A DNA stretch of 64,000 nucleotides from Anaeramoeba flamelloides (taxonomy: Eukaryota; Metamonada; Anaeramoebidae): assembly GCA_027625915.1 (NCBI GenBank), contig JANTQA010000044.1, positions 1-64,000 of the forward strand, given 5' to 3'. The notes beneath the pieces are model-generated. The model had not been told where the DNA came from. It ran no database searches and saw nothing but the letters and a program-made list of their open reading frames with translations. Below are positions 25,229 to 36,060 of this stretch, one piece after another (position 1 is the first letter of the stretch; the number at the start of each line of letters is the position of its first letter). A program made the translations under genes and the position numbers.

Positions 25229-26569
25229 TTTATTTAAAATTAATAGTATCTTATATTCAAGTGCATTTTTGAAATGGGTAATTATTAGTTTGATCATAAA
25301 ATTTATTTGAGATTTTTATTTTTGTTAAAAAAAACTAATGAAAAGAAAAAAAATTATTTTCTACAACAAACCAAACTCATTCCCTTTTTAAAAGTTTTCT
25401 GTCTTTCAAAACTTTCAAACACTTGAAGACAGTTCACTACCCTTACAGACACTTTTCAACATTTATTAAAGGGAAAAGTGTTGTAAAAGTCTCAAGGCTT
25501 TGTAGCAGTCAAGAGATTTTTTAAAGGTGATTTCAAAAAAATAATTTTTCATTTTTTCAGGAATATATGAATATTGCGATAATGTTGAATATTGCGATTT
25601 TATGATTTTTCGTGATTAAAGTTGGACTAATCGCGATTTTTTTAATATTATTGGTATTTTATTCTTAATATCTTACTATTATATATTCTTTTTCCTCTAT
25701 TATTTATTAAGTTAAAGTTAAAAAAAAATATTTTAAAATGTTGTAATTTTATAAAAATGGGGATATGTTATCTCTTCAGATTTAAATGGATTTGTTTTGT
25801 TGACCAGTATAAATTGGAAAGTTGTAAAAAATTGATTTTTTACAATTTTCAAGATAAATAACGAGTTCCATGTATTTATCCAAATTTTTGTAATAGTAAA
25901 TATAATTTCTAATTATCTAAATGTACTAATAATAATTTTAATCTAAAAAAAAATGTTTGGTGAATACTAATCTTTCAATTTTGAAAAAAAAAAAACAATT
26001 TTTCAAACAAAATATTGGTATTCTTCAAAATATTTTTTGATTTGAAAATCCCTAAGGTTTAAAATTAAAATAGAGTTTCATTTGATATTACCAAAATCTA
26101 GATAAATATATGGAACTCTTTATTTATCTCTAGAACTGTAAGAACTCTATTTTTTAGAACATTCCATATTTATACTTTAGACTCTTGAAAAAATTTTTTC
26201 AAAAAAAAAATCAAACCTCTGTTAAATTTTGTTTTTTAATAACTTTGCTTATAATAAATACTATTAGTTAATAAAAGATCTTGTATCAAAAAATATTTTT
26301 AAATTTATTTTACAATCTTAATTTGAAAAATCCAATTTTCCATTAAGATTTTATTTCAATAGAATAGTAAAAAATTTGAAAAAGTTTTTCTTAACCGATA
26401 AATGGTTATAATCATATATTTTAAAAGTATTTTAAATATAATAAGTACCTTTCAAATAGGGAATCAATTATTTGGACTATTAAAGAATTATTAGTTCTTT
26501 TAAATTGGAAAAAATATTTTTTTTTTTTGATTTTCAGTTATGTTTTTTTTAATTTTTGTTATAAAACCA

Positions 26570-26790
26570 AAAAAACCGCCTTTAGATTTTCCAGAATTTA
26601 AAAGAATTGAGTAAAATCTATACTTTTACTCAATTCTTTTGAATCCTCGAAAACCTAGGACACTTCAATTAGAGTTTTTTTTAACTTTTTGAAATGAACA
26701 GAAAATTTCTTTAATTTTCTTTTCATTTCAAAAGTTAAAAAAAAACCTGGGCACTCTACAGCACTTGACTGACACTTTTAGTAAATTTTC
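26570..26790. repeat. two-copy repeat with internal palindromes (copy A)
   Basis: Shares CCAGAATTTAAAAG, ACTTTTTGAAATGAA, GGCACTCTACAGCACTTG and TGACACTT with 60730-61115. A central hairpin is formed by CTTTTTGAAATGAA and TTCATTTCAAAAG. Non-coding. Confidence 0.5.
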
Positions 26791-27733
26791 TGATTATTTC
26801 AAAGGGTGAATAAAACATATGACATTTTTCAATATTTATCATTAGTTATTTTTTTTTTTGTATTTGAGTTTTTTTAGAAGAGTAGAGTGTTTTCAAAACT
26901 ATTAGTTATTCTCTATTCAAAAAAATATCTTAAAGTTGAATTTAAGAAAATTCATTGTGGCATCCGTTTAAAAATTTTTACCCCAAAAACATATCTTTTT
27001 TCTAGACTAGAGACTTTTAAAAATTTTAGTACTATTAAAAACAATAAATACAATACTCTCAAGATTTTTAAGAACTGGAATGTTGATTATATTATGAATA
27101 AACTCAATTAGCAAGGTATGAAATGATAATTGAAATTGTTGTTTTGTCTAACTTTTTTTTTTTCAATTTTATTTTTGTAGGCTAGTGTTGTTGGTATAAA
27201 ATTATCGTAATTTTGTAAAAAAAGGTAAAAGCGTGTTTCAACTAAAATTCAACTGCAGTTTTGGATGACTGAACTTTTGTTGTTTTATTTTTCGCTTGCA
27301 GTGTAATATGGCAATAAGCTTTTCTTGAATTCAATAGATCCATTATTATTAGTATTATTTTAATAATATCTTGTTTGAATTCTTGAGATTCCAATCAACA
27401 AAAAGAAAATAATACATCGTAAACAAAAAATAGATTCATATTTTGTTTGGTGTGTTAAAAATTGCAAAAAAATTCAATAAAATTAAAAGAAGTTTATTTA
27501 TATATATATATATATATGTTTATATGTTTCTAATTGTTAACAATTTTTTGAATGAAGTATCACTCTTATTGCAAATAATAAAAATAAAAAAAAAAAAAAG
27601 TAAAATAATAAAAAAACAATTTTTCTCAAACCAAATTTGAGTGCAAAATCTTTTGTCATTTTTCTTTGGTTTTATTCACCTTATGATTTATTTGGTTTGA
27701 TTCAAATGTGATGTTTTGGTTTAATATTTCATT

Positions 27734-28888
27734 TTAATTTTCATTTTCCTTCTCGTCTTCACTCTCATCCTCATTCTCACTCTCGTTGCTATCTTCAATT
27801 TTGTCTAAAACAAAATTACTTCGCTTGATGATCTTTTTTTGTCTTATGACATAATTGTTTCGTTTCTTAAGAAACTCCTTTCTCCTGTTTTCTTCCTTTT
27901 CATGTATTATTTTAAGATCTATTGATTTGTTATCGAAAAATGTACCCACTATTACAATACAAAACAAAAAAAAAGAAAAGAAAAAAAAAAAGGTAAATTT
28001 CAATAAAAAGATTTTGAAAATGAAAAGATCTATTTAAAAGAAAAAGTTTCGATTGTAAGCTTTGGGAACACAGCGGTTTAAAAAAAGTGGGGAACAAAAG
28101 TTTTAAAAAGTGTTGCTCCAAATTGTCTGATTCACTTTTTCAAACAGTTTGAGTCACACTTTGCAAAAGTTTTTGATTCTCGCTTCATTAAAATGGTTCT
28201 GTTTTTAAAAAGAAAAAACTTTTTTAATTGAAAATCGTGTGTCTTGCTTAAAAATGGTTTTATTTTCAGAAAAAGAAATGAACGGAAATGTTCATGTTTC
28301 AATAAGAAAGACACATGTGCTTGTTTAATGTGTTTGAAATGATTTTTTTTCTTATTTTTTGGGAAGGGAAGTGTATTAAATTAAAATTTTAACAAGAGGA
28401 AGACTAAAAAAAAAAAAATCATTTTTTTTTTTTAATTTATTGTAAATGAGGGGTGGCGACTCCACACAATTACCTCCTTTTTGTCTGAAAAAAAATGTTT
28501 TTTTTTCTTTTGAAGATCGTTTCTTTATTTACATTTCAACAATTAAAAAAAATTAATGTATTTTTTTGTTATTTTTTAAGATCGAAATAGATTTTGTGAA
28601 GTGTGTTCAAGAAGTTAAATTATCATTTTTGGAAGTAAGAAAAAAAAAATCAGAGTCGTGTTTAAAAACAAAATTCAAAAACAAACGAGATTTTGATTGG
28701 GTTGAATAAGTATTGGGAAGCTTTAAATTCTGATCAAAATTCGGGTATTGTGGGACGATCTTTGACTGATGGTGGTTTTCCAATTCACGTAAATTGTCTT
28801 CATTCCAGCTTAGGCTCTGTTGTTTCTTTTTTGGAGACTTTGTGATCTTTAAAATTCCAATAGGCTTGCTCGGTATCTCGTTGTTCAT
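27734..28888 (-). CDS. protein phosphatase inhibitor 2-like (IPP-2/PPP1R2 family)
   Basis: Two exons: 28888-28687 and 27948-27734 (TAA), split by a 738-bp GTTTGT...TAATAG intron; 138 residues. Family hallmarks appear in order: KPIGILK (residues about 8-14, the N-terminal GILK PP1-docking motif), SLSWNEDNLRELE (about 25-37, the W-[DN]-E-x-N-[LI] motif), KLPNTYSTQ (matching KxPxTPY), and RRKEFLKKRNNYVIRQKKI (about 87-105, matching the KRxxHYxE helix). The tail is acidic E/S/D/N-rich. Inhibitor-2 proteins bind and regulate PP1 catalytic subunits. The donor choice is supported by phase and by the motif order, but a cDNA would confirm it. A short MITE-like repeat sits in the intron. Confidence 0.72.
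28072..28148. mobile_element. short MITE-like element in the inhibitor-2-like gene intron
   Basis: Ends AGCGGTTTAAAAAAAGTGG and CACTTTTTCAAACAG are imperfect inverted copies and resemble the ends of 8286-8407. Confidence 0.3.
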
Positions 28889-31184
28889 TAAAACAATAAT
28901 TCAAAAATAAAATAAAAAATAAAAATACAAAAAATAAAATCTTTTTCGACTTTTATGATCACATGAAAAATTCTAAAAGATATACTTTATATAAAAGAGA
29001 ATCCTTTGAGAGGACTATTTCTATTATCAAGTTTTTTTAAGTTGATAACTTTGAATTAATGTTTTAAAATTTTTGATTCATTTTTTGTTTTGGAAAGTTT
29101 TATACCTTTTATCTGAATATGGTATTTTATTGACACAAATGTTAAGAAATTGGAATAATTTGTAGATTTATAGAGTAGTATCCTTAAATAACTGTTTGGA
29201 AACTAGAGGATTATTGATTTTAAAAAAAGACTTGTGAACAAAAAATTTTTTTAATTTTAGTTTAATTTTCCCTATCCATTTTTTGCTTGTGTAAGAATTT
29301 AAATTAAAAAGAATTTTTATTTCTGTTGCTAACAAAAGTATTATATGTGAACTTATACAACCCGAATAAAAAAAATTTTTTTATAACATCTATATAACCT
29401 TTTTTAAACAAAATTTCCTTTTATCTGATGATTTTTTCAATATTTTGAAAAAAAAAATATTCTTATAACGGGCTTATAACATGTTACAAATTATATAACA
29501 CATTTTATAACATACATTTATGTTATAAAAGTTTTTATTATAAAATTTTATAACATTTTACAGGTTTTATAACACCTTTACAACACGTTGATAACATTTT
29601 ATAAAAAACTTTTTTTATTAGGGAATCGGGTTGAAAATCAAATATAAAAATCAAGGGATTTATCTTTTTTTTTTCATTCAGGACTTTATCAAGAATTCCA
29701 TTTACTTTATTCATTTCTTTTGATCTTCTTTTTTAACTATCAAAATGAGTCTATCAGTCGACCACAAATTTAATGATTTCTGTTACTGTTCTTAAAATAA
29801 CCGATTCAAACTGGGTATATTCATGATGTACATTTCAAAAGTCTATCAATTTTCTTGAATTATTAAAGAAATCTTATATTATGAACATTTTTTGAAATGT
29901 TTTTTTTTCCAGCGTTTATTTTATAGAATACCAATTTTAATGCTTAAATTTATGATTTTTTTCATTCAAAAATTTCATCAAAAGACAATGTCTTGAAATT
30001 TTACAAACTAAATGTCAAACATTATCTCTTTATAGAACAAAAAAAAAGATCATGATCATTCTTTTTTTCATTGTATTATTTTTAGAAAAAAAATTCAGAT
30101 TTACTAGGGTTTTATTGTTAGTTTCTTTGATCATTTCATGTGGACACTTTTCAGTAAATCAAACTTAATTTTTAATTTGTTCCTCAAGTTTATTAGTCCA
30201 AACATGTTATTTAAAAAGGTGTACGTACTAAATGAATTACTCAAAAAAATTACAAATTCTACTTGATCCTTGATTTGTTAAGGTACTTACAATATTTTAT
30301 TCACAAATTGAAATATAGAATTTTTCAAAAAAAAGGTAGAGATGTGTTTTTTTTTGATTTTTTTTATTCTCGAAAATCTTACGAACCAAACCCTCAAAAA
30401 TACACCTCAGAAGAAATGTATAAAATTAATTTTTTATTGAAGTCGGTTATTAAGTACAACAGTAAGAACCACAAGTTAAAATTCTTGTATTTCATCTTAA
30501 GTCAATATACTCTTCAATGATCATTTATTTTTAATAGGAAACTTCCAATAGAAACAAAAAATACATCCAAAAAAACTTACTGTTTTTATACAAATAATTA
30601 ATAAATTATTTGGAAAAAATCATCTTTGCCTAGACCAAAATGAAAGTACATTAGTAATAAAGTAGAAAAAGATTCCATTAGAATAAGCCTCCTAAGATCT
30701 TTTTTTTGAGAATTTGGTTTTGGTCACTTTCGATTAATCTATTAGAAGTAAATATTTAAATGTGATATAATGTCTAATTAATTATCTTTATTGTAATTCT
30801 GAAAAATTGATTTTCCTTTCTGATTCTTTGTTCATCCTAAATATAAATCAATACAGTGAGATACAAACTGAGTCCGCATCCAAATCGATATTATAAATTA
30901 TAATAGCTTTCTTAGAAAACTCTATTTGAAAAAGAAAAAAATGGACAGAAAAAAAAAGTGAAAAGTATTTCCTATTAATTTTCCAATATCAGAATTTAGA
31001 AATATTCCCTCTTTATGGAATCTTTTCCAAAATTTGTTATAAACCAAAAAAAGGCAGTGTTTCTGTTTTACACTCAATTATCTATAAAAAAATCAGTAAA
31101 ACAATATAAATTATTTAAATGTTATAATCTTTCGTTAGGATTGCTAAAAATGAAAACAAGACTTCTAAAAATAAATTCTGTTTT
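28889..31184. other. spacer upstream of COPB1
   Basis: Contains the TTATAAC-rich element at 29361-29623. The open frames at 30263-30520 and 31015-31305 are not credible genes; the latter runs into the SINE. Confidence 0.5.
29361..29623. mobile_element. TTATAAC-rich MITE-like element (copy B)
   Basis: Same motif order as 5113-5372: AAAAATTTTTTTATAACATC, a TGATGATTTTTTCAATATTTT block, repeated TTATAAC, ATTAGGG at the right end. Outer flanks CAACCCGA and TCGGGTTG extend the inverted termini to about 29359-29632. Confidence 0.6.
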
Positions 31185-31562
31185 AGAGAACCGGTATGGA
31201 CAAGTGGCAACACAACCCAGTGTACAATCTGAAGGCCGGGGTTCTATTCCCTTAACCATTATTTCTTATTGTTTACCATTTTCTCAAATAGCCACCACGG
31301 TGTAATTTTAATTAAAAATCGGGCTTATGCTTCTTAGAACAACTAATTCTTTGAGGAAATCGTTTGACCGAATTGAATCTTTTTGACTATTATAAAAATC
31401 GAACCTGAACGGAATTGGAACAAAATCCCTCTCAATTTATGGAGCGGATCCGATTTTTGGGAGAAATGACCAGCTCTCACTTGGTTCAACAATATCTCTA
31501 ATTCAAATTAGGGATTCGGGCAAACAGGTGGACTTTTAGTACTCACTCTTTAATGGAAAAAA
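31185..31562 (+). mobile_element. tRNA-derived SINE, copy 3, just upstream of COPB1
   Basis: Starts AGAGAACCGG. A box TGGACAAGTGG at 31197-31207 (consensus TGGCNNAGTGG) and B box GGTTCTATTCC at 31240-31250 (consensus GGTTCGANTCC) are 32 bp apart, as in a tRNA head. The body is about 300 bp and ends CACTCTTTAATGG plus an A tail. A 17-bp target duplication, AAAATAAATTCTGTTTT, is present at 31168-31184 and 31563-31579. It ends about 150 bp before the COPB1 start codon. Confidence 0.88.
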
Positions 31563-31714
31563 AAAATAAATTCTGTTTTTATTTGGCTACAACTTTACAA
31601 ATCTTGAAGAATTCTTCTCCCTTAATTATTAAAACAAATTTGAAAATATTTATTTTTTTCATTTATTTGCTTTTTTTATTTATCTTTCTTTGATAATTGT
31701 TGATAAAAACAAAG

Positions 31715-34700
31715 ATGTCAACTCTTATTTTTAATAATTCAAAAAAACTCCCTACACTTACGGAAATTCAAAAACTTCTTTCTGAAGGTCAAATACCAGA
31801 AAAAATTATTGCAATGAAAGTACTCACAAATTTTTTTTTCTTGTTTTTTATTTATTTATTTTTTTTTAATCAAGCTTTCGAAGTCCAAGAATTTACGATC
31901 TTGAACTCTTCTTTTTTCAAAAATAAATAATAAATCAATTGCATGAATCTTGTATAAACCAAACGAATTCTCTTTTATCAAAACTAAACTATAACTGATT
32001 TTTTTTTTTTATTTGAAAATCTTTTTTTTATTCTTGTCCCAAAAAACAAAACAATTCAAAAACATTCCAAAGTCATTAATTCACCATACCTTAAACGGAG
32101 AAGTTATTCCACAAAAAATGTTAATGAGTGTGATTCAATTTGTTGCACCTGAATCTGATCATACTTTAAAAAAGTTAGGGTTAATTTATTGGGAAATTGT
32201 CAACAAAAAAGGGTCTGATGGTAAATTATTGTCCCAAATCATTTTGGTTTGTAATTATTTACTAAAAGATCTCGAGCACCCTAATGAATTTGTAAGAGGA
32301 AGCACATTGAGATTTTTATGTAAAATTAAAGAAGAAGGAATACTTGAATTTCTTATTTCAGGTGTAAGAGTTAATTTAAAACACGACATTGCCTATGTTA
32401 GAAAAAACGCCTATCTTGCAATTGCTTCAATTTACCAAGCAAACAAAAATTTAGTTGAAGACGCACCTGAATTACTTTATGAGTGTTTAATTTCTGTAAA
32501 ATATAAATCTTCTTCTTTTCTTTTTTTTTTTTTTCTCTTTTAAATTTCTGCACAACTGAAAACAACCAACTAAAACTAAAAACAAAAAACAATTTAACCA
32601 AAAACAAAAACAATAAAATTCCACAAAATCTCAAATAAAAATCTCAAACAAAACAAATCCAAAAAACTAAAAACAAAAAACAAAAATCCCAAAAAATAAA
32701 CAAAAAACAAAAAACTCAAAAATAAAAAACACACTGAAAACAAAAATTCAAAACAAAAAAATAACAAAAAAACAAAAATAATCAAAACAAAAACACTGAA
32801 AAATCTAAAATCCAAAAAATAATAAACCAAAAATACAAAATACCAAAAATATGAAAAACACAAAAAAACCAAACTCAAAGGAAACCGACTCTGCATGTCG
32901 AAGAAATGCATTTTTAATGCTTTATGAAATCGACGAAGAAAGAGCAATTGAATTTTTATTGACTGTAGTTGATGATTTAGGAAGGTTTGATGAGAGTGTG
33001 CAATTGGTGTCTCTTGACTTGATTAAGAAAATCTATCGAAAGGACAAAACAGAAAGGTCCAAATACCTATTAAGCATTTCAAAATTACTGGATTCGCATT
33101 CTGGCTCTGTTCGGTTTGAAGCCGCCAAAACGCTGCTTTCATTAACGAGTTCAATTCACGCATTAAGAGCTGTTTCACAAACATACACATCATTATTTAA
33201 CAATGAGAGGGACAATAATATTAAGCATATTGTCTTAGATTTGTTGAGGTCTTTAAAAATGGCGTCCAGGAGCGTTGTCTCTGAATCCTTATTAGACATT
33301 TTAAGATCTTTGACTTCGCAACCATTTGACATTAAAAAAAAGATCTTGGAATTAGCCGAGGGTTTGGTGACAACTCGCAATGCTGAGAAGGTTGTGCTGT
33401 TATTAAGATTTGAATTAAAGGAAACACAGGAACAAGAAATGTCGAACGATGAACAAATCCAAAAATCAAGATCGGAATATATCAGGATCCTCATTCAATT
33501 TTTGCATACAATTGCCCTAGAATTTCCAGAGATGTCTTCACAAATTGTTGATTTATTAATAACATTGATCACTTCCAATATTAATGAATCTAAAAAAAGT
33601 GGTACGACAAGCGAAGACGCCGTTTTATTAATTCGGGATATTATGGAATCTTGTGAAGATCTGAGATCGGAAATCCTTCAGAGGCTATTAGATCAATTTT
33701 GGGAAACAAAAGGCTCGGAGGCGATTGGCACTCTGTTGTGGATTTTTGGTGAATACTGCTTAACAGAAGAAGAAATTAAATTAGCCTATTCTTATATCCA
33801 TGATTGTATTTATGAATTTGAAGAAGTTCGAGATAATTTTGAAAAAGAAAAAGAAAACAAAAACGAAAACGAAGATGAAAACGAAAACAAAATTGAAATC
33901 GAAAAGGAAAAGGAAACCGAAAAAGAAAAGGAAAAGGAAATAAAAACAACATCATCTAATACAAGGATTACTGATGATTTTACATATGTTACGGTTATGT
34001 CGACTGATCAAACAAATAGCTCTCAGCAACCCTCAAACGAACTTGAAATTAGTAAGGAACAAAAAACTGAAATTATGTCAAATATTTCCCTTTGCCTAAT
34101 TAGGGGGAAATTCTTCTTATATTCCATTTTATGTACCACGATCACCAAATTGGCACTGAGATTTAGTGAATTGAAAAAAGAAGAAAATGTCCTTGTAAAT
34201 AAATTTATTGCCAATTCAATGCTTTTAATCATTTCTATTTACAAGGTCGGTAAATTGGCCCGAATGAAAAAAAAAATTGACTCTGATACTGAAACAAGAA
34301 TCTTTACTTGCCTAAAGGTCTTGGGCGATCCGGATTCTGAAATTAGTGAAATTTGGTTGTCTGAATGCAGAAACTCTTTAACAACAATAATTAAGGAAAA
34401 AAGAGAATATTCAGTCAAAAAACGAAAGAACGAAGGATTGTATCAAGACAATAAAACTAAAAGTAAAAAAAAAGTTGGGGATGTAATCAATATCAGCCAA
34501 TTGCATTCCAATAATTTGGAAAATGATCGTATCTTAAAAATGGAAGACTCCGAAGAAGATTTAAAAAACTTAATCGCTTCAGAGGTTGATTTAAATAAAG
34601 AAGACGACGATGATGACGACAACGAAAATTCAAGTGGCTCTTCAATTTTCTTTGGCAAAAAAGATGGGCTAAACCAAATCTATCAATTAACCGGCTTTTC

Positions 34701-36060
34701 GGACCCCGTGTACGCTGAGGCAGTTATGATTGTCGACGGGTTCGACATTTACATTGATGCTCTGATCAAAAATCAAACAAGCTATACACTCCAAAACCTT
34801 TCTCTTGAATTGTTTACCTTGGGTGGATTAAAATTAATCCAAAGACAACAATCCTATTCAATCGGCCCCCTTGACCAAAAAACAATCCGAACAACCTTAA
34901 AGGTCTCTTCAACAGAAACAGGAATGATTTTTGGCAATATCACTTATGATGTCTCGGGCACAACTAATCAAACTAACTGTATTGTGCTAAACGATATAAG
35001 TATTAACGTTTTGAATTATTTGTTACCTTCAGATACATCAGAAATTAGATTCAGGAAAATGTGGGCAGATTTTACTTGGGAAAATAGAATTTCTATTTCT
35101 AGAGAGAATACCAATTTTAAAGAATATATCGAATTTTTATCAAAAGTGAGTTTTTTAATTTTTTTCTTTTCCTATCTTTTTTTAAAATTTTTTATGGTTA
35201 TTTTTTTTTGCATTTTTCTTATAAGAACTTTTTAATATCTTTTATTTTTATTTTTTTATCAAAAGTTCTTTTTTTTTTTTTAATGTTTGTTTTTTTTTTC
35301 GGTTTTTTCTGTTTTTTTTTTTAATTTTTTTTGAAAATTTAATTTTTAAAAGAATTTTTGAAATGATGATAAACACATAATCGGTAACATTTTTTTGTAT
35401 ATGAAAATATTGAAACCCATATTTGATTATAATTGTTAATTCTGATCATCTGAATCATTCTCTGAAAGATTGAATTTTTATTATTTTTTTTTTAATTTTT
35501 GTTCTTTTTTTCTGTTTTTTCAGTTTTTTTTTTTATTATTTTTTTTGAAAAGTTAATATTTAAAAGAATTTTTGAAATGATGATAAGCACATAATCGGTA
35601 ACATTTTTTTGTATAAAATGTATAAATATGAAAATATTGAAACCCATATTTGATTATAATTGTTAATTCTGATTAATATTTTTTTTAAAAAATCAATTCA
35701 ATTTCTGATCTTGAATTTAAATTTCTAAAATATAATAAATAATTAATTATATTCTTCTCTTTTCGATTCATCTATCTCTTTTTATTCTTTTTTTCATATT
35801 TATTTTTTTATTATTTTTTTTTTATCGATTTGTGTTTCATTTTATAGAAAACAAATATGAAATCACTTGTACCTTATAGTGAAGAAGATGAAGAAGCAGG
35901 ATTTTTCTCAACAAATATGTACGCCAAAAGTATTTTTGGGGAAGAAGTTGTTGCTAATGTAAACCTTGCAAAAAAAATGGAGAATAATATTACTGGTCAT
36001 TTCAAAATTCGAAGTCAAACCCAAGGTTTAGCTTTGGCCTTGGGTGAATTATTAAAATAA
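31715..36060 (+). CDS. COPB1: coatomer subunit beta (beta-COP)
   Basis: Four exons: 31715-31819, 32073-32495, 32881-35145, 35848-36060 (TAA); all junctions keep phase 0, giving 1,001 residues (human beta-COP is about 950). The adaptin-N/HEAT solenoid is clear: LNGEVIPQKMLMSVIQFV, DHTLKKLGLIYWEIV, HPNEFVRGSTLRFLCKIKE, YVRKNAYLAIASIY, SACRRNAFLMLYEIDEERA. The C-terminal coatomer appendage region has GLNQIYQLTGFSDPVYAEA and TNMYAKSIFGEEVVANV. Beta-COP is part of the COPI coat for Golgi-to-ER and intra-Golgi transport. Unlike usual, a KE/NE-rich insert occupies residues about 495-532 and an acidic D-run lies near residue 750. Introns are 253, 385 and 702 bp. Introns 1 and 2 end in AAAG after A/C-rich rather than pyrimidine-rich sequence. 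Confidence 0.95.
35303..35672 (+). repeat. tandem duplication inside COPB1 intron 3
   Basis: Two units (about 35303-35446 and 35508-35672, period about 215-225 bp) share a T-rich start and then near-identical cores including AAAAGAATTTTTGAAATGAT, CACATAATCGGTAACATTTT and GAAACCCATATTTGATTATA. The second unit has about 10 extra bases near 35,615. Confidence 0.85.

Larger units (their letters stand above)
24588..27733. other. 3.1-kb spacer between HOP2 and the inhibitor-2-like gene
   Basis: Holds the MITE-like element 25043-25228, a repeat at 26570-26790 shared with about 60.7-61.1 kb, and TA-rich microsatellite near 27,500-27,520. The open frames at 26887-27111 and 27443-27640 lack recognisable domains. 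Confidence 0.5.

Noticed and set aside
26887-27111. 74-codon plus-strand frame
   Set aside because: No ATG-context, domain or repeat support; K/N/F/I-dominated composition.
31197-31250. A genuine tRNA gene at the A/B boxes
   Set aside because: No complete cloverleaf could be read; the same sequence recurs in three dispersed copies with tails and target duplications, so it is a SINE head.
31015-31305. 96-codon frame ending inside a SINE
   Set aside because: The second half is translated SINE sequence and the first half has no protein-like composition.
32594-32947. Minus-strand 117-codon hydrophobic frame
   Set aside because: It is the complement of the A-rich COPB1 intron 2 plus the start of exon 3; composition is F/L only.
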